Of a stretch of DNA of 64,000 nt, positions 7,934-16,041 are shown piece by piece; positions within the stretch are counted from its first letter, which is position 1; every line of letters begins with the position of its first letter. A model generated the notes under the pieces. It saw only the letters and a list, made by a program, of their open reading frames with translations, had not been told where the DNA came from and did no database searches. The stretch is from assembly GCA_017416425.1 (NCBI GenBank), contig JAFQCL010000016.1, forward strand, positions 19,061 through 83,060, given 5' to 3'. Position numbers and translations under genes: made by a program. This DNA comes from Clostridia bacterium (GTDB taxonomy: Bacteria; Bacillota; Clostridia; Christensenellales; CAG-138).

Positions 7934-8110
7934 ATGCTCTTCGGTCTTTTTATTTCAAAAAAAGGTGAAATGTGTAAAATGAAGCGTACTGTTATTTTTA
8001 TTCTGTCTGCTTGCATGCTGCTCATTTGCGGGATTTCGGCTTTTGTCAACGATTTCGCGGAAGCCCTGAGTAAGAATGAAACATCAAGCAAGGCTAAGGT
8101 CAAATTGTGA
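7934..8110 (+). CDS. Small secreted or membrane-anchored protein, unknown
   Basis: A 58-residue ORF from ATG 7934 behind GGAGG (7922-7926, spacing 7) to TGA 8108-8110. A basic stretch (KMKRT) is followed by a hydrophobic helix ending LLICGISAF, then a short charged tail rich in Ser and Lys. The shape is a signal peptide or single anchor with a tiny exposed part. An inner ATG at 7979 would start at the signal peptide itself. It sits about 100 bases after the PBP gene and could be co-transcribed with it. No family was recognised. Confidence 0.45.
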   Translation: MLFGLFISKKGEMCKMKRTVIFILSACMLLICGISAFVNDFAEALSKNETSSKAKVKL

Positions 8111-8215
8111 TCGCTTAGCGATTAATAGTGTTGGGAATTTATCTTTGATAGAGGTATCGCCATCTCGGAAGAATTTAGCGATCGATGTTTTGATTTAAGG
8201 AGTTTCTTCGAGTGG

Positions 8216-8374
8216 ATGGAGGAGAATCCGGATATGAGCATCGGTGTCAACTTTAGGTGGGATTTTTATGAGGATATTCGCGAGGCGGTCAATAGCTATT
8301 ATGGAATAGCCAGCGATTTGGATGCTTCAAAGGCACTTCTGTATACCTTGCAACACAACGCTGTGGTGGAATGA
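8216..8374 (+). CDS. Short ORF of 52 residues, possibly a gene remnant
   Basis: ATG 8216 follows AAGGAG at 8197-8202 with a long 13-base gap and opens a frame ending in TGA at 8372-8374. The same frame is open upstream to about 8137 without a start codon, and the combined sequence looks like true protein (acidic and aromatic, e.g. NFRWDFYEDIREAV), so this may be the tail of a broken gene. A second ATG overlaps the stop (ATGA at 8371-8374) and starts a 19-codon frame ending TGA, beyond which the same frame stays open for about 37 more codons. Function unknown. The rest of 8111-8604 holds only this and a terminator. Confidence 0.3.
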   Translation: MEENPDMSIGVNFRWDFYEDIREAVNSYYGIASDLDASKALLYTLQHNAVVE

Positions 8375-8519
8375 GTTTTCGTATAACGTGCGATGGTTGC
8401 TCTTTTTTCTCAAGCAATGAAAGCATATGATGTAGAACGGTAAGGCGGCATTTGCCCGATGTGCGCAGTGGACAAATACTGATAGACCATAGCTTTGAAA
8501 AGGCAGAGATATGTAACGT

Positions 8520-8560
8520 AAAATACCGACAGCTGGTATAGGCGTCGGTATTTTGTTTTT
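8520..8560. terminator. Bidirectional terminator
   Basis: AAAATACCGAC (8520-8530) pairs perfectly with GTCGGTATTTT (8544-8554), followed by GTTTTT. It serves the plus-strand small ORFs and, by symmetry, the minus-strand HtrA gene that ends at 8605. Confidence 0.8.
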
Positions 8561-8604
8561 GCCGGCGCTGACCGGCATATAGGAGGAAATTGGGAAATAA
8601 AACT

Positions 8605-9987
8605 TTAAGCGCTTCTTTCATCTAAAACTACTGTGAGTTCAATGACCTGATCATTGCGCTGTACAGTTATTATTACCGTATCTCCCGCATTATATTCGTA
8701 AAGAGCTAATGTAATATCGCCTGAGGAGGCGATCTCATATGAATCTATAGCTAAAATATAATCTCCAACCTCAATTCCGGCTTTATATGCAGAGCTGTTT
8801 TCTGCTACGGACTGCACCTGAGCTCTATATTCATACTGCTGGAAAAATGAGCCAAACCAGCCGTTGTTATTCGTTCCGGGTGAAAGCGCTATATCCCGGA
8901 CGCTTATGCCAAGGTACGGTCTTCCGCTTACATATCCCTTTGTTATCAGGTCGTAGGATATGGATGAAGCTATGTCAATGGGTACAGCAAAGCCGATTCC
9001 TTCAACATCGATGCTGGTGCTTTTTGCGTTTACTATCCCGATAAGCTCTCCCTTCATATTGAACAGCCCTCCGCCTGAATTTCCGGGATTTACAGCAGCG
9101 TTTGTCTGCATTAGCGTCATGGAAATACCCTCTATGGAGATACTACGGTCAAGGCCGCTTATTATGCCGTTTGAAACGGAGTTTATTAGCTCGCCTATAG
9201 CGTTTCCAACGGCTACAACATAGTTTCCAAGCTTAGCATCGACTGATACTCCTATGGTCGCGGCAGAAAGTTCTGTTGCTTCTATTTTTAAAACAGCAAT
9301 ATCTGTTTTAGCATCTGTTCCTATAAGCCTTGCTGTATATTGACTGTCATCATGAAGTATGATGCCTATAGTCGAGGCATTTGCTATAACATGGTTGCAT
9401 GTAATAATGTATCCATCGGTGCTTATTATTACGCCGGAGCCGCTGCCCATATCGGTCTTAATGCCAACCACCGTTTCAATAACTGCTTCCACGACGCTTG
9501 TAACATCGGAGTATACTGTACTGTCGGTGCTTTCGGTTATATTTACTATGGTACCTGAGTTGCCTTCATCATCGGCTGTTACATTGGGTATGGATATTCC
9601 ATTGGCGGATATCGGCGTTGGCGTTGGATCAGTCGGGTCTAAACTATTCAATGTAAAAGCGGACCCTAACATGCCCGAGCCCACTGAAACAAGCGCAAGG
9701 CACAGCACAAGTCCTATGATCCTGAATGGGCTATGCTTTCTTTGAGGCTTTTTTTTAAATGACTCGTCGGTACCTGTCGTGTAGACTACATGGTTTTGCG
9801 CAAAGTATTGGTCGTACTTTGGGTGTTCAGGCTCATTGATGTTTTGAGTACCTTGCATTTGGGCTTCCTCTGATTCAAACTGCTGTGTATTGCCGTTTGT
9901 TGAGAAGTTTTTACTACCGCTCATGTCATATTCAATACTATCAAAGATACTGGTTTCCTGATCGTTGTTTTTAAATTCGTTATCCAT
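8605..9987 (-). CDS. htrA: HtrA/DegP-like membrane-anchored serine protease with PDZ domain
   Basis: A 460-residue protein. An acidic, Asn/Gln-rich cytoplasmic stretch (1-85) and one membrane helix (about 88-112) lead to a Thr/Pro-rich linker and a trypsin-like domain. The triad is visible as His199 (TCNHVI), Asp229 (KTDIAVLK) and Ser304 (NPGNSGGG). A C-terminal PDZ domain covers about 355-455. Proteins of this kind degrade or refold damaged proteins outside the membrane and often answer envelope stress. The ATG at 9987 has an AAAGGAA SD about 9 bases upstream. It is transcribed alone, away from cysS; 9988-10196 is the divergent promoter region. Confidence 0.92.
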   Translation of the reverse strand: MDNEFKNNDQETSIFDSIEYDMSGSKNFSTNGNTQQFESEEAQMQGTQNINEPEHPKYDQYFAQNHVVYTTGTDESFKKKPQRKHSPFRIIGLVLCLALVSVGSGMLGSAFTLNSLDPTDPTPTPISANGISIPNVTADDEGNSGTIVNITESTDSTVYSDVTSVVEAVIETVVGIKTDMGSGSGVIISTDGYIITCNHVIANASTIGIILHDDSQYTARLIGTDAKTDIAVLKIEATELSAATIGVSVDAKLGNYVVAVGNAIGELINSVSNGIISGLDRSISIEGISMTLMQTNAAVNPGNSGGGLFNMKGELIGIVNAKSTSIDVEGIGFAVPIDIASSISYDLITKGYVSGRPYLGISVRDIALSPGTNNNGWFGSFFQQYEYRAQVQSVAENSSAYKAGIEVGDYILAIDSYEIASSGDITLALYEYNAGDTVIITVQRNDQVIELTVVLDERSA

Positions 9988-10155
9988 GTTGTGCTTTTTC
10001 CTTTCGTTTTCTGTAGTATAAGCTTATCACACATATTTTAAAGAATTTTAAACAAAAATTAAACTATTTCATAAAACAGTGTAACAAAATTATGAATTAA
10101 TGCCGGTGCTATTTTTATAAAAATTAGAAAAGCTGTTTTAATAGGGGGCGATCTG

Positions 10156-10164
10156 TGCTAATAT
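10156..10164 (+). promoter_or_regulatory. Extended -10 promoter element of cysS
   Basis: TGC-TAATAT (10156-10164) is an extended -10 element about 30 bases ahead of the cysS start. No good -35 hexamer is seen at 16-18 bases. The leader is too short for a T-box, so cysS here is not under tRNA-Cys T-box control. Confidence 0.4.
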
Positions 10165-10196
10165 AGTAAATATGAAATTATGTTTGGAGGTCTATG

Positions 10197-11591
10197 ATGC
10201 AGCTATTCAACAGTATGACACGAAAGAAAGAGGAATTTGTACCTCTAAAGGAAGGGCATGTGGGTATATATGTATGCGGACCTACGGTATATAACCTTAT
10301 TCACATTGGTAATGCACGCCCACTGGTCGTATACGATACGCTCAGGCGTTATTTAGAGTATCGTGGATACAGCGTTACCTTTGTGCAGAACTTTACGGAT
10401 GTTGATGACAAAATGATAAAGCGCGCGAATGAAGAAGGCTGCACCGTTGCGGATATAGCAGATAAGTACATCCCGGAATACTATAATGACAGCCATGCTA
10501 TGCATGTAAGGGACGCTACAATTTGCCCGCGTGCGACAAAGCACATAAAGGAGATAATAAAGCTGGTTTCACAACTTATAGAGGCTGGGCATGCGTATGT
10601 ATCGGATAACGGTGATGTGTACTTCTCAGTAAGGAGTTATCCGGCATACGGTAAGCTTTCGGGACAGAGCATAGAGTCGCTTGAGAGCGGTGCAAGGGTA
10701 GATCCCACAGAGCACAAACATGACCCGCTTGATTTTGCCTTATGGAAGGCCGAAAAGCCAAATGAGCCGTCGTGGGACTCCCCTTGGGGAAAAGGCCGAC
10801 CCGGCTGGCATATTGAGTGCTCTGCTATGAGCATGAAGGTGCTTGGCGAGACATTCGATATACACGCGGGAGGAGTGGATCTATTGTTCCCCCACCATGA
10901 AAACGAGATAGCACAGAGTGAGGCTGCAACAGGTAAGCCCTTTGCACGCTATTGGATGCACAATGGGCATATCAATGTGAATAACCAGAAAATGAGCAAG
11001 AGCCTTGGCAATTTCTTTTGGGTACGGGATATTTTAAAGGACTATGATGCCGATGTGCTCAGATTGTTTTTCCTGTTTGCTCACTATAGAAGCCCGCTTA
11101 ACTTTTCTCGTGAGCTAATGGATCAGGCTCAGAGCGCGCTTGAACGCATTCGTACAACAAAGCTGCGTATAAGTGGCGCGATAGTTTCAAGCACACCGAA
11201 CGAAAAAGAGGAAAAGGAATTTTTAGGGGCTATCGATGAATATCGTCAGAGGTTTATAAGGGCGATGGACGATGATCTAAATACTGCCGATGCTTTGGGT
11301 ATATTGTTTGAGTACATAAGAGCCGCAAATACCTTTGTGACTGCTCAAAGAAGCAAAGCCGCGATAGAAGCTGCTGATCAATTCCTTGAGGAGCTTATTG
11401 GAATACTTGGCATATCCACAGCTGAAAAGGCTGTTGATTTTCCTGATGAAGCGATAGCCCTGCTTGAGCAGAGAACGGCAGCGCGCAAGGTCAAGGACTG
11501 GGCAAGGGCGGACGCCATTAGGGAGGAGCTTAAGAATATGGGATTTGCCATAGAGGATTCACCTAAAGGTCCGATACTCAAAAAAATATGA
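10197..11591 (+). CDS. cysS: Cysteine--tRNA ligase
   Basis: Charges tRNA-Cys with cysteine in the cytoplasm. 464 residues, the normal bacterial length. Visible are the Zn-binding Cys27 (YVCGPTVY), the HIGN form of the HIGH motif (36-39), Cys208 (HIECSAMS), His233/234 (FPHHENEIAQ) and KMSKS (265-269), followed by the helical DALR-type anticodon-binding end. Two ATG codons stand in tandem; the second (10197) lies 6 bases behind GGAGG and is preferred over 10194 at 3 bases. It is followed by an independent promoter for the next gene pair. Confidence 0.96.
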   Translation: MQLFNSMTRKKEEFVPLKEGHVGIYVCGPTVYNLIHIGNARPLVVYDTLRRYLEYRGYSVTFVQNFTDVDDKMIKRANEEGCTVADIADKYIPEYYNDSHAMHVRDATICPRATKHIKEIIKLVSQLIEAGHAYVSDNGDVYFSVRSYPAYGKLSGQSIESLESGARVDPTEHKHDPLDFALWKAEKPNEPSWDSPWGKGRPGWHIECSAMSMKVLGETFDIHAGGVDLLFPHHENEIAQSEAATGKPFARYWMHNGHINVNNQKMSKSLGNFFWVRDILKDYDADVLRLFFLFAHYRSPLNFSRELMDQAQSALERIRTTKLRISGAIVSSTPNEKEEKEFLGAIDEYRQRFIRAMDDDLNTADALGILFEYIRAANTFVTAQRSKAAIEAADQFLEELIGILGISTAEKAVDFPDEAIALLEQRTAARKVKDWARADAIREELKNMGFAIEDSPKGPILKKI

Positions 11592-11610
11592 TAAGGTTAT
11601 GAAGGATTAT

Positions 11611-11639
11611 TTGATTTTATTGCGTCTGTAGGATATAAT
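11611..11639 (+). promoter_or_regulatory. Promoter of the membrane protein-sortase operon
   Basis: TTGATT at 11611-11616 and TATAAT at 11634-11639 are separated by 17 bases. The SD GAAGGGAG and ATG 11667 follow at a short distance. Confidence 0.65.
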
Positions 11640-11666
11640 TACTTAAGATGATGAAGGGAGAATACT

Positions 11667-12179
11667 ATGAATTGGTTTTTATTTGCACTGGATCCTGTAA
11701 TACCTGAAGAGCTCCAACCTGAGGAGCCCGGGATAATGATCCCAATATCCTCCATATTGTTCGTTTTGGTGGCAATTTATTTTTTGGTTACATGCATAAG
11801 AGGTAAGGGTAAGCTGTTTGATACAGAAAAAATAAGGGAAGAGAGCATACCCGCTTTTAAGCGTACTGTACGCTTGATCTTATTGCCTATTGCAGCATTC
11901 TTGATAGCTATTGCAGTGCTTGATGTATTTACAGATTGGGAATCTTCGGATTCACCCTTTTACTGGGTCAGGCTTGCCGTATGTATACTTTTGCTTGTAG
12001 GCATGATATCAACTACCTTCTTAACGAGAAAGTTTATCGATCCTGAGAAGGGAGACAAGCCCTTGCCAACTAGTGAAGAGCTTAAAGCAAAAGCTGAAGA
12101 GGCACGTAAAAACGCAGAGTTTCCCAAAACCCCAAATGGTGTTGATGATGGTTCTGCAGATAGGAGGTTTTACGACTAA
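11667..12179 (+). CDS. Membrane protein with three predicted helices, sortase partner
   Basis: A 170-residue protein with hydrophobic segments at about 26-44, 67-85 and 105-120. A Pro/Glu-rich exposed N-terminus (EELQPEEPG) precedes the first, and a charged Lys/Glu/Ala tail follows the last. No known family was recognised. Its TAA overlaps the ATG of the sortase gene by one base (TAATG), so the two are translationally coupled and probably act together, for example as a membrane partner of the sortase. That link rests on gene order only. Confidence 0.7.
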   Translation: MNWFLFALDPVIPEELQPEEPGIMIPISSILFVLVAIYFLVTCIRGKGKLFDTEKIREESIPAFKRTVRLILLPIAAFLIAIAVLDVFTDWESSDSPFYWVRLAVCILLLVGMISTTFLTRKFIDPEKGDKPLPTSEELKAKAEEARKNAEFPKTPNGVDDGSADRRFYD

Positions 12180-13465
12180 TGAAGAATATTATTGCAAGAT
12201 GGATTGCGTTTATTTTGCTGGTGCCAATAGTTTTTGCAGCAGCTTGCAAGCCTGTTGAGGTCTTGGAGCCCACAATTGATGTCACTGCGACTCCACCACC
12301 TACTCCTGATCCTACACCAACACCTACGCCTACTCCGGAACCCACGCCTACTCCTGAGCCGACACCTCAGTATTTTTTGGGTCAAATAACGGAGGATACC
12401 CCTTTTCTTGTTGAGGCTGATATGGATGCGGAGCCGGTGATAGGCTGCAGGAGTATTTATGGAGCTGAAAAGGTAATCTACTCTTATATAAATGCGGCTG
12501 AGCCTTTTTACAGCGTAAGCTACGCTGGCTTCTTGGGTTACGTAGCATCTGACAAGCTAAAAGAGCTGAAGAGCGTGGATATTAATAGGCTACCCGTTCT
12601 TATTATCAATATGAAGGCCGATGTGGCTATGAATACGACAGTATTTATGACTGCGGATATTTTGCCGCTGCTTCAAAAGCCCTATCATGCTTCACCTCGT
12701 GTTGAGGGCTGTCTTGAGATCCCATCAGGTCAGAGCGTACGGGCTAGCGCAACTTCGGGAGATTTTACACTTGTCGATTTTGGTGATTTTAAAGGCTATG
12801 TGGAAACTGCAAAGCTTGTGACGCCTTCTGAGGATGAAGGAGTTGAGAATATACCAGTAACTCTTTCACCGGAGTATCTGCGTGAGCGCTATGCCCAGTA
12901 TAAAGCGCTAAATCAGGATACCCGTGGTTGGATACTCTTTTCAGGCACCAATATCAACTATCCTGTTATGTACGACCCGACAGGTACATATTTCTACAAC
13001 TACCACGATTGGCGTGGAAATAGGACTGAACGTGGTTCTATCTACTTGTATCGTGAACCCACAACAAAGATAATCACCATTGCAGGTCACAATAGTCGTG
13101 GATCGGGAACTATGTTTAATAAACTTCACAGGATACAGAATAATTTAAAGAGTAACCCGAGTGGAAACCGCATATTCTGGATATATCTTGAAGGCCTTGA
13201 TTATTCGCGTTGGGAGATATTCTCATTCTATGAAGTGGGTAAGACCGAACCTAAATCTACCCGCATATACAATACGCTTTCATTTAACCTTTCAGGAACT
13301 GAGTTGCAGGAATGGATAGATCATCAGCTTTCAAGGTCTGAAGCAAACCTTGGAGTGACTCCTTCGACAAGCGATAGATTTATAGTTTTAATGACATGCG
13401 GAGATGTGTATGATCCTGCGGGTGGCGAGGGCAGGCTTTACATGTTCTTAAGAGCAATAGACTGA
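12179..13465 (+). CDS. Class B-like sortase with lipoprotein-type signal and Pro-Thr linker
   Basis: A 428-residue cysteine transpeptidase. The catalytic domain (about 230-428) shows the class B pattern: GWILFSGTNINYPVM, His304 in IAGHNSRG, Cys407 in LMTCGD and Arg419 in EGRLYMF. The N-terminus is a signal peptide ending AAAC with Cys23 placed as a lipobox cysteine, then a Pro-Thr repeat linker (about 38-63) and two SH3-like stretches (about 66-130 and 150-215). Most sortases are held by a membrane helix; lipid anchoring and SH3-like domains suggest a wall-reaching enzyme, possibly for pilus or housekeeping attachment. No LPxTG substrate was seen in the window. Confidence 0.85.
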   Translation: MKNIIARWIAFILLVPIVFAAACKPVEVLEPTIDVTATPPPTPDPTPTPTPTPEPTPTPEPTPQYFLGQITEDTPFLVEADMDAEPVIGCRSIYGAEKVIYSYINAAEPFYSVSYAGFLGYVASDKLKELKSVDINRLPVLIINMKADVAMNTTVFMTADILPLLQKPYHASPRVEGCLEIPSGQSVRASATSGDFTLVDFGDFKGYVETAKLVTPSEDEGVENIPVTLSPEYLRERYAQYKALNQDTRGWILFSGTNINYPVMYDPTGTYFYNYHDWRGNRTERGSIYLYREPTTKIITIAGHNSRGSGTMFNKLHRIQNNLKSNPSGNRIFWIYLEGLDYSRWEIFSFYEVGKTEPKSTRIYNTLSFNLSGTELQEWIDHQLSRSEANLGVTPSTSDRFIVLMTCGDVYDPAGGEGRLYMFLRAID

Positions 13466-13474
13466 TAGCGTTTT

Positions 13475-13501
13475 GCGGTAGGCTTTTTGCTTACCGCTTT
13501 T
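13475..13501 (+). terminator. Terminator after the sortase gene
   Basis: GCGGTAGGC pairs with GCTTACCGC over 9 positions (one G-U) around a TTTTT loop, followed by TTTTAA. Confidence 0.75.
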
Positions 13502-13518
13502 AATATGGGTTTTATTGT

Positions 13519-13547
13519 TTGACATAATAAGCTCTTTAGGGTACAAT
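13519..13547 (+). promoter_or_regulatory. Promoter of the aspartate aminotransferase gene
   Basis: TTGACA (13519-13524) and TACAAT (13542-13547) have exact 17-base spacing. The gene's SD (TTGGAGG) follows shortly before ATG 13578. Confidence 0.75.
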
Positions 13548-13577
13548 CAAATTGAACAAATCGCTTGGAGGTAAAAT

Positions 13578-14849
13578 ATGTTTCTTATGGACATGCCCCG
13601 TGAGCAGCTTGCTGCAATGTATGAGGCAACACTTTCGGACTATCAAAAATGCAAAGATATGGGACTGAAGCTGGATATGTCAAGAGGTAAACCCTCAAAA
13701 GCACAGCTTGAGCTTTCAATGCCCATGCTTTCCATGCCCCTAACTGCTGAAGATTATTCTGAGGCGGGCGTTGATAATAGAAACTATGGCGTTTTAGACG
13801 GTGCGGCGTCCGCAAGACAGCTTTTTGCTGACATACTTAATGTAAAGGTTTCACAAGTTTTCTGTGGCGGAAATGCGAGCCTCAATCTTATGTACGATAC
13901 CATATCAAAGGCTTATACACATGGACTTCTGCATTCAAAGGAGCCTTGGTCTAAACTTCCGTGTATAAAGTTCCTTTGTCCCGCGCCCGGTTATGACAGG
14001 CATTTTGCAATATGCAAATCATTTGGCATGGATATGATCTATATACCTATGAAAAATGATGGTCCTGATATGGATATGGTAGAGGAATATGTAAAGGATC
14101 CCGCCGTAAAAGGAATATGGTGTGTGCCTAAGTACTCGAATCCTGATGGTATAATCTATTCGGATGACACGATAAGAAGGATAGCGGCTTTAAGGCCGGC
14201 GGCTCCCGATTTTATCGTAATGTGGGATAATGCTTACTGTATCCATGAATTTGACGGCGAATTTGTACCATTCCTAAATATATTGGAGGAGTGCGAGAAA
14301 GCAGGGAATCCTGATATGGTATTCGAATTTACTTCTACTTCAAAGGTGACCTTCCCGGGTGCGGGTATATCATGCTTTGCTTGCAGCGAGGCAAATATCG
14401 CCTACATGAAGAAGCTTCTCACTGTTCAGGTGATAAGCTATGATAAGATGAATCAGGTTCGTCATACAAGATTCCTCAAGGATAAGCAGGGCGCAATAGG
14501 ACACATGAAGAAGCATGCTGAAATAATGAAGCCTAAATTTGATGTGGTGCTCTCATATCTTGACCGTGAGATAGCTCCGCTCAATATCGCCTCATGGCAC
14601 CGTCCAAAGGGAGGTTATTTTGTAAGCCTTAACGCGATGAAGGGCTGCGCTAAGCGCATACATGCGCTTATGAAGGAGGCCGGTATAGTTATGACCGCAG
14701 CTGGCGCCACTTTCCCGAACGGCATAGACCCGAATGATTCCAATTTACGAATAGCCCCAAGCCTTCCTCCTATTTCTGAGGTGGAGCAGGCTATGCAGGT
14801 GCTTTGCGTGTGCATAAAGCTTGCTGCGCTTGAAAAATTGCTTGCATAA
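13578..14849 (+). CDS. Aspartate aminotransferase, AspT (subgroup 1c, PF12897-type)
   Basis: A PLP enzyme of 423 residues that moves amino groups between aspartate and 2-oxoglutarate. It follows the corynebacterial AspT type throughout: LDMSRGKPS near 32-40, NYGVLDG, CPAPGYDRHF (134-143), the PLP-contact stretch VMWDNAYCIH (214-223), the PLP lysine Lys256 in TSTSKVTFPGAG, and the RIAPSLPP tail. This subgroup is longer than classical AspC and is not a MalY or DapL type. It starts at ATG 13578 behind TTGGAGG and has its own promoter and terminator, so it is a single-gene unit. Confidence 0.88.
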   Translation: MFLMDMPREQLAAMYEATLSDYQKCKDMGLKLDMSRGKPSKAQLELSMPMLSMPLTAEDYSEAGVDNRNYGVLDGAASARQLFADILNVKVSQVFCGGNASLNLMYDTISKAYTHGLLHSKEPWSKLPCIKFLCPAPGYDRHFAICKSFGMDMIYIPMKNDGPDMDMVEEYVKDPAVKGIWCVPKYSNPDGIIYSDDTIRRIAALRPAAPDFIVMWDNAYCIHEFDGEFVPFLNILEECEKAGNPDMVFEFTSTSKVTFPGAGISCFACSEANIAYMKKLLTVQVISYDKMNQVRHTRFLKDKQGAIGHMKKHAEIMKPKFDVVLSYLDREIAPLNIASWHRPKGGYFVSLNAMKGCAKRIHALMKEAGIVMTAAGATFPNGIDPNDSNLRIAPSLPPISEVEQAMQVLCVCIKLAALEKLLA

Positions 14850-14864
14850 TAAAGAAGATATGAA

Positions 14865-14906
14865 GGATCGCATGTTCATTCTTGAGAAATGCGGTTCTTT
14901 GTTTTT
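14865..14906 (+). terminator. Terminator after the aminotransferase gene
   Basis: GGATCGCAT (14865-14873) pairs with ATGCGGTTC (14889-14897) over 9 positions including two G-U pairs, then TTTGTTTTT. Confidence 0.65.
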
Positions 14907-14997
14907 GTGAACATTTGATGTTATGCTTTAAGTTATGCTTCACAAAATAACCATATAATGATAGAATTTAATCAATAATAGAAAGGAGAAATCTGCA

Positions 14998-16041
14998 ATG
15001 GATTTGTACGAGGTAATATCCTCGCTTATTACGAAGGCCGGCGTGACCGGCCACGAATACGCTGCAGCGGATGTTGTTGAGGAGTATTTCCGTCGCTATT
15101 CCGACAATGTATGGCGTGACACATCCGGCAACGTATTTTGTCGTATAGGCGAAAAGAAGCCCTCTGTCATGCTGATCGCGCATAATGATGAGATCGGTAT
15201 GATGGTAACAGGGATAGAGGATAACGGTATGCTTAGGATACGTTCCGTAGCGGGCGTAGACCCAAGGGTACTGCCCGGTTCCGAGGTAGTTGTGCATGGA
15301 AAAGAGGCTTTAAAAGCTTTCATAGGAGCAGTTCCCCCGCATCTTATCGTTGGCGGAACGGACGCGGCGTATAAGATGAGTGATCTGCTTGTTGATACGG
15401 GTCTTTTGCCTGAAAAGGTAAATGAGCTTGTAAGCATCGGCGATATAGTGACATTTGCTCTTGAAGAGCCGCTTAAGCTTAAAAATAATGTGATAGCGGG
15501 AAAATCGCTTGATGACAGGGCGCTTATCGCGTGCATGCTTGAGGTGGCCGAGATACTTGAAAAGAGAAAGATAGTCGGTTCAGTGATACTTTGCGCTTCC
15601 ACTCAAGAGGAGTGCAGTGGACCCGGAGCGGGAGTCGCTGCTTTTAGTGCGGAGCCGGATATAGCAATCGTGCTGGATGTTACACACGCGCCGCAACCCG
15701 GTGCGGATCCGTCAAGCACCATCCCTCTGGATAAGGTAGGAATTTGTGTTGGAGGAAACATACATCCCAAGGTGTTCTCAATGCTGAAGGCGGCCGCAAG
15801 CGAGGCAAATATCAGCTATGAGATCGAAGTTGCCATGGGCTTTTCCGGTACCGATGCGGATTTCGTGCAGATGACAAGGTATAGCATCCCCACGGGTCTT
15901 GTATCGCCGCCCGTAAAGTATATGCATACAAACGTTGAGACTATGAGCCTGGATACGCTTAAGAACGTAGCAAAGGTAGTTGCTGAATTTATCGCAGGTC
16001 TTGGCAGTGATTGGGAGGAAAAGTTATGTTTGGACGACTAA
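14998..16041 (+). CDS. M42 family metallo-aminopeptidase, first of three
   Basis: A 347-residue metallopeptidase of the M42 (glutamyl aminopeptidase / TET) family, which trims N-terminal residues from peptides in the cytoplasm as large oligomers. Metal and catalytic positions are visible: His62 (AHNDEIGMM), Asp172 (KSLDDR), Glu204-205 (STQEEC), Asp227 (LDVTH) and His310 (KYMHTNVE). It is the most diverged of the three: after QEE it has CSGPGAG in place of the usual GLRGA. A TATAAT box lies at 14954-14959, with AAAGGAG upstream of the ATG. It overlaps the next gene by 16 bases, so all three form one operon. Confidence 0.88.
   Translation: MDLYEVISSLITKAGVTGHEYAAADVVEEYFRRYSDNVWRDTSGNVFCRIGEKKPSVMLIAHNDEIGMMVTGIEDNGMLRIRSVAGVDPRVLPGSEVVVHGKEALKAFIGAVPPHLIVGGTDAAYKMSDLLVDTGLLPEKVNELVSIGDIVTFALEEPLKLKNNVIAGKSLDDRALIACMLEVAEILEKRKIVGSVILCASTQEECSGPGAGVAAFSAEPDIAIVLDVTHAPQPGADPSSTIPLDKVGICVGGNIHPKVFSMLKAAASEANISYEIEVAMGFSGTDADFVQMTRYSIPTGLVSPPVKYMHTNVETMSLDTLKNVAKVVAEFIAGLGSDWEEKLCLDD

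Noticed and set aside
3033..8560. TGA read as an amino acid (recoding), suggested by two in-frame TGA codons in broken-looking ORFs
   Set aside because: Many intact genes here end in TGA and none of the core genes contains an in-frame TGA, so the standard code applies. No SECIS-like element was recognised.
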